64,000 nucleotides of DNA from Chloroflexota bacterium (lineage in GTDB: Bacteria; Chloroflexota; Anaerolineae; UBA4142): assembly GCA_016215025.1 (NCBI GenBank), contig JACRMI010000166.1, positions 1 to 64,000 of the forward strand, written 5' to 3'. The position numbers and the translations under genes were made by a program. Below the pieces are notes generated by a model. The model searched no databases. It saw only the letters and a program-made list of their open reading frames with translations, and was not told the origin of the DNA. How positions within the stretch are numbered: the stretch's first letter is position 1; each line of letters starts with the position of its first letter. Shown here piece by piece: positions 61,101 through 64,000 of this stretch.

Positions 61101-62642
61101 ATGCAACGATCATTTTCCGATAGCGCGCTTGTCCTCAATCCAAACGACAATGTGGCAATTGCGAAATATCTTCTCGATCCTGGCGCAAGTCTTTTGTTGC
61201 CGAATAATCGCACCTTGACGATTCGCGAGACCATTGCACCAGGACACAAATTCGCTTTGCGATCCATTGCGCAAGGCGACGCGGTGCTGCGTTACGGATA
61301 TTCGATTGGAATCGCAACGCAATCGATTCAGCCAGGCGATTGGGTGCACACGCACAATTTAACCGTTGGCAATTTGAACCAGGCGTACGATTACAAAATC
61401 GTCGAACCACATCAGCTCCAAGCTGCGCAACACTACTTTCAAGGTTTCAAGCGCGCCGATGGTCGTGTCGGCACACGCAATTATATCGCCGTAATTTCGA
61501 CGGTCAATTGTTCGTCCCATGCCGCCATCGAAATCGCGCGCGCATTTACACCAGAACGACTTGCGCCTTACTCTAATATCGATGGCGTGATTCCGCTCGT
61601 GCACAGCACCGGTTGCTCGTACAACCCGAACGATCTATCCCACACATTTTTGCGGCGCACGCTCGCGAATATCGCACGCAATCCCAATATCGGCGGCTAT
61701 GTGTTTGTGGGTCTCGGCTGCGAAGCAAACCCAATCGATGGGTACTGTGATGCTGCGTTAATCAATCCAGACCAAGCTATTCCAATAGGCGGGAGTGGTT
61801 TTGTCATCCAAGACCAAGGTGGGTTCCGTAAAACTGTTGCCGCGGGTATCGCCGCCATCGAAAAAATTCTGCTGCAAGTGAACTGTGTTGCGCGCACACC
61901 GCAGCCCATCTCTGCGCTCTCCTTAGCATTGCAATGTGGCGGTAGCGACGGTTGGTCTGGCATCACCGCAAATCCGCTCGTCGGTTGCGTGGTTGATAAG
62001 ATCGTGGCACAAGGCGGCACTGCCGTGTTGTCCGAGACGCCGGAAATCTTTGGCGCAGAACATTTGCTGACACACCGCGTCTTCAATGCGACGGTCGCGC
62101 AAAAATTGATTCAACGTTTTGAATGGTGGACCGCCCAATCGAAATTACTCAACTTTAGCATGGATAACAATCCGACGCCGGGCAACAAACGCGGCGGGCT
62201 GACGACGATTTTCGAAAAGTCGTTGGGCGCGGCGGCAAAAGGCGGAAGTACACCACTGACCGATGTGTACGAGTATGCCGAGCTTGTCACGAGCAATGGG
62301 TTGGTGTTCATGGATACGCCCGGCTATGATCCGGTTTCGGCGACAGGTCAACTTGCAGGTGGATGCAATTTGATTTTGTTTACGACCGGCCGTGGTTCCG
62401 TATTTGCAAGTAATGTCGCACCCTGCGTCAAGATCGCGAGCCACAGCGCGCTCTTTGATCGCATGAGCGACGATATGGATTTCAATGCCGGTCAAATCAT
62501 CGATGGCGTATCCATGCCGGTTGCCGCCGACGCGCTATTGGATTTGGTGATTCGAGTGGCGTCAGGCGAACGAACGAAAAGTGAAAACTATGGATTGCCT
62601 GAATCCGAATTTGTCCCGTGGCAACCTGGGATTGTGATCTGA
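61101..62642 (+). CDS. UxaA-type altronate/galactarate dehydratase family protein
   Basis: ATG 61101 (CGAGG before it) gives 513 residues. The N-terminal SAF domain (YGYSIGIATQSIQPGDWVHTHN) is fused to the main catalytic domain (FKRADGRVGTRNYIAVISTV, STGCSYNPNDL, LQCGGSDGWSGITANP with the Fe-binding Cys, and ETPEIFGAEHLL). Members dehydrate altronate, galactarate or sulfolactate-like acids to 2-keto-3-deoxy acids. That product would feed the aldolase at 41880. Confidence 0.9.
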   Translation: MQRSFSDSALVLNPNDNVAIAKYLLDPGASLLLPNNRTLTIRETIAPGHKFALRSIAQGDAVLRYGYSIGIATQSIQPGDWVHTHNLTVGNLNQAYDYKIVEPHQLQAAQHYFQGFKRADGRVGTRNYIAVISTVNCSSHAAIEIARAFTPERLAPYSNIDGVIPLVHSTGCSYNPNDLSHTFLRRTLANIARNPNIGGYVFVGLGCEANPIDGYCDAALINPDQAIPIGGSGFVIQDQGGFRKTVAAGIAAIEKILLQVNCVARTPQPISALSLALQCGGSDGWSGITANPLVGCVVDKIVAQGGTAVLSETPEIFGAEHLLTHRVFNATVAQKLIQRFEWWTAQSKLLNFSMDNNPTPGNKRGGLTTIFEKSLGAAAKGGSTPLTDVYEYAELVTSNGLVFMDTPGYDPVSATGQLAGGCNLILFTTGRGSVFASNVAPCVKIASHSALFDRMSDDMDFNAGQIIDGVSMPVAADALLDLVIRVASGERTKSENYGLPESEFVPWQPGIVI

Positions 62643-62659
62643 TAAATTTAGGAGGACTA

Positions 62660-63121
62660 GTGATTATCACCGATCTTGAGCACGCCCATGAACAAATTGC
62701 GCCGACGCCATCGTTCGAAAAGGCGCTTGCGTTTCTTCGTCGAAACGATTTGGCGACTCTGCCGGATGGCAACATCGAAATCGACGGCAAACGCGTTTTT
62801 GCGATGGTGCAATCGTATGAAACATTTGCTAGCGATGCGCCGTTCAAGTTCGAAGCGCATCGCGCGTACATCGATATTCAATACATTGTCGCTGGCGCAG
62901 AATCCATTGGCTGGACGCCGACAGAATGCATTGCATTCAACACACCGTACGATTCGACGAATGACATTCACTTTGGCGTTGCACCAACCGAGTCGATGAT
63001 GACAGTGTCGTTGCAACAAGGACAACTCGCCGTGTTTTATCCCAGCGATGGTCATGCCCCGCGTCATTCCTTCGGCGCAGTCATGCCGGTGAAAAAGATT
63101 GTGGTCAAAGTAGCGGTCTAA
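62660..63121 (+). CDS. YhcH/YjgK/YiaL family protein
   Basis: I chose GTG 62660 (AGGAGGA just before it), 153 residues. The cupin-like fold has FEAHRAYIDIQYIVAGAESIGW and FYPSDGHAPRHSFGA with the metal His/Glu residues. The family occurs in sialic-acid, uronate and beta-galactoside operons and probably acts as an anomerase or isomerase. Confidence 0.82.
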   Translation: MIITDLEHAHEQIAPTPSFEKALAFLRRNDLATLPDGNIEIDGKRVFAMVQSYETFASDAPFKFEAHRAYIDIQYIVAGAESIGWTPTECIAFNTPYDSTNDIHFGVAPTESMMTVSLQQGQLAVFYPSDGHAPRHSFGAVMPVKKIVVKVAV

Positions 63122-63228
63122 TGTCATGCTGAGCGGAGCGAAGCATCTCATTTGACATTGCGAGATTCTTCGTCGCTTCGTTGTAATTGATTGCAATGTA
63201 AAGTTAAAGCCGCTCCTCAGAATGACAT
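63122..63228. repeat. Dispersed palindromic repeat copy
   Basis: TGTCATGCTGAGCGGAGCGA at 63122 is mirrored by CTCAGAATGACAT at 63216-63228; the arms are longest in this family and the interior has diverged. Confidence 0.85.
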
Positions 63229-63263
63229 GATTGGTGGAGATTGGTGGAGATTCGCGGGCAAAA

Positions 63264-63704
63264 TTATTTTTGTGTGGGATTGCTAACCCAGCGCAAGATG
63301 TGCGTCGCAACCGCGCACACTTGATCGTCCTGATTCCGCACTGCAATCGCCGCGCGTGATTCACGCTTGACTTGATCGACCGATTCGATGCGATACGTCA
63401 CCGTGATCGTATCGCCGATGAACACGGGCGCGATAAAGCGGATGCGATCATAGCCCAACGACACCGGCGTTTCGCCGGGTGAATTCTTGTTCACCAGAAT
63501 CGCCGTCGAGCAATGCGACATGTAACCGACGAGGAGCGCGCCATGCGCCATGCGTTTCCCGTACGCCGTATGCCGCATAAATTCTGCATCGACGTGATTG
63601 GGTGACAAGTCGCCGGTGATTCCGGCAAAGAGATACACATCGGATTCGGAAACGGTTTTGGAAAAGGTGACTTGGTCGCCGACGGAAATTGGTAGGTCGT
63701 TCAT
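63264..63704 (-). CDS. MaoC-like (R)-specific enoyl-CoA hydratase
   Basis: 146 residues with the hot-dog hydratase motif FAGITGDLSPNHVDAEFM (catalytic Asp and His) and FIAPVFIGDTITVTYRIE. Adds water to enoyl-CoA. Together with the enoyl-CoA hydratase-like gene next to it, it indicates an acyl-CoA pathway starting at the window end. Confidence 0.9.
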   Translation of the reverse strand: MNDLPISVGDQVTFSKTVSESDVYLFAGITGDLSPNHVDAEFMRHTAYGKRMAHGALLVGYMSHCSTAILVNKNSPGETPVSLGYDRIRFIAPVFIGDTITVTYRIESVDQVKRESRAAIAVRNQDDQVCAVATHILRWVSNPTQK

Positions 63705-63714
63705 TGGTTTATCC

Positions 63715-63785
63715 TGTGATTAAAACGTAAAGCGTAAAACGTGATCCGTGATGCGTGATTTACGTTTTACGCTTTACGTTCTATT
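63715..63785. repeat. AAACGTA / GATGCGTG / TTTACG heptamer array
   Basis: AAACGTAAAGCGTAAAACGTG is mirrored by TTTACGTTTTACGCTTTACG with GATCCGTGATGCGTG units between. Same family as 26891 and 39438. Confidence 0.75.
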
Positions 63786-63790
63786 TCTAT

Positions 63791-64000
63791 TCAGCGTCCT
63801 GTAAACTTCGCCGCACGCTTTTCTCTGAACGACGACGGACCCTCTTTGCCGTCGTGCGTTGTTGCACCAAGCGCAGCCGCAAATCCCTCCAACGCAATTT
63901 CCACACCCTGACCCACACCAGCATCCACAATCGTTTTTGCAAATTGCACGGCGAGCGGCGCGTTCGCCGCAATTTGGTTTGCGATTTCGCGCGCACGCGC
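63791..64000 (-). CDS. Enoyl-CoA hydratase/isomerase, C-terminal part, cut by the window edge
   Basis: The minus strand reads AREIANQIAANAPLAVQFAK from the edge and ends SSFREKRAAKFTGR at a TGA (stop at 63791-63793). NAPLAVQFAKTIV and EGPSSFREKRAAKFTGR are the usual C-terminal helix and tail of crotonase-fold enoyl-CoA hydratases. The catalytic part lies outside the window. Confidence 0.85.
   Translation of the reverse strand, partial: ARAREIANQIAANAPLAVQFAKTIVDAGVGQGVEIALEGFAAALGATTHDGKEGPSSFREKRAAKFTGR

Overview
The window looks like a chromosomal segment of a strictly anaerobic, uncultured bacterium, most likely a Chloroflexota (Anaerolineae-like) lineage. The assignment rests on gene content (heterodisulfide-reductase-like genes, a group 3 NiFe hydrogenase, FrhB/FdhB-like proteins, Opp/Dpp transport and sugar-acid catabolism), on GC-rich codon use, and on very many short heptamer and palindromic repeats between genes. 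No rRNA, tRNA or other phylogenetic marker was seen, so it is an inference.

Region 1 (1-6.5 kb): a membrane-anchored kelch protein, then a tight run of three ADP-ribosylglycohydrolase-family paralogues with an alpha/beta-hydrolase between the second and third. The run ends in a broken patch: a ribokinase-like gene is cut after about 15 codons and fused to remnants of FAD-dependent oxidoreductase genes on the other strand. Region 2 (6.9-9.2 kb): a 43-residue membrane peptide, a NarL-type sensor kinase/response regulator pair with a strong terminator, and a zinc-ribbon protein.

Region 3 (9.25-37.0 kb) is the heart of the window, a co-directional redox super-cluster. It holds a CheY-like receiver; three HdrB/HdrC fusions; four HdrA loci, of which one is a selenoprotein (in-frame UGA with a SECIS-like hairpin) and one is a giant HdrA/GltD-like/HdrA fusion broken by a frameshift at a heptamer repeat; a complete MvhADG hydrogenase plus a second MvhD; a GcvH-like lipoyl carrier and a lipoate-protein ligase; a double C_GCAxxG_C_C protein; a fumarate-reductase-like flavoprotein with 2Fe-2S/4Fe-4S partners; an acyl-CoA-dehydrogenase-like flavoprotein; two FrhB/FdhB-like iron-sulfur flavoproteins; and two small acidic paralogues. 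The simplest reading is a flavin-based electron-bifurcating assembly that takes electrons from H2 (and perhaps formate, NAD(P)H or F420 through the FrhB/FdhB-like proteins), reduces ferredoxin, and delivers the other electron pair to a disulfide. The lipoyl carrier is the obvious candidate for that disulfide, in place of CoM-S-S-CoB.

Region 4 (37.4-64 kb), after a bidirectional terminator, is a carbohydrate or sugar-acid catabolic island: FAH-family hydrolase, Ldh_2-type and 2-hydroxyacid dehydrogenases, FGGY kinase, HpcH/HpaI aldolase, an Opp/Dpp ABC transporter interrupted by three unrelated genes, an IclR regulator, two Gfo/Idh/MocA oxidoreductases, two SDRs, an MFS carrier, a DapA-like lyase, a zinc alcohol dehydrogenase, a UxaA-type dehydratase and a YhcH protein. 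It ends with a MaoC-like hydratase and a cut-off enoyl-CoA hydratase.

Most intergenic gaps carry short repeats of several families, and several of these have entered coding sequence, mainly in the hdrA genes.
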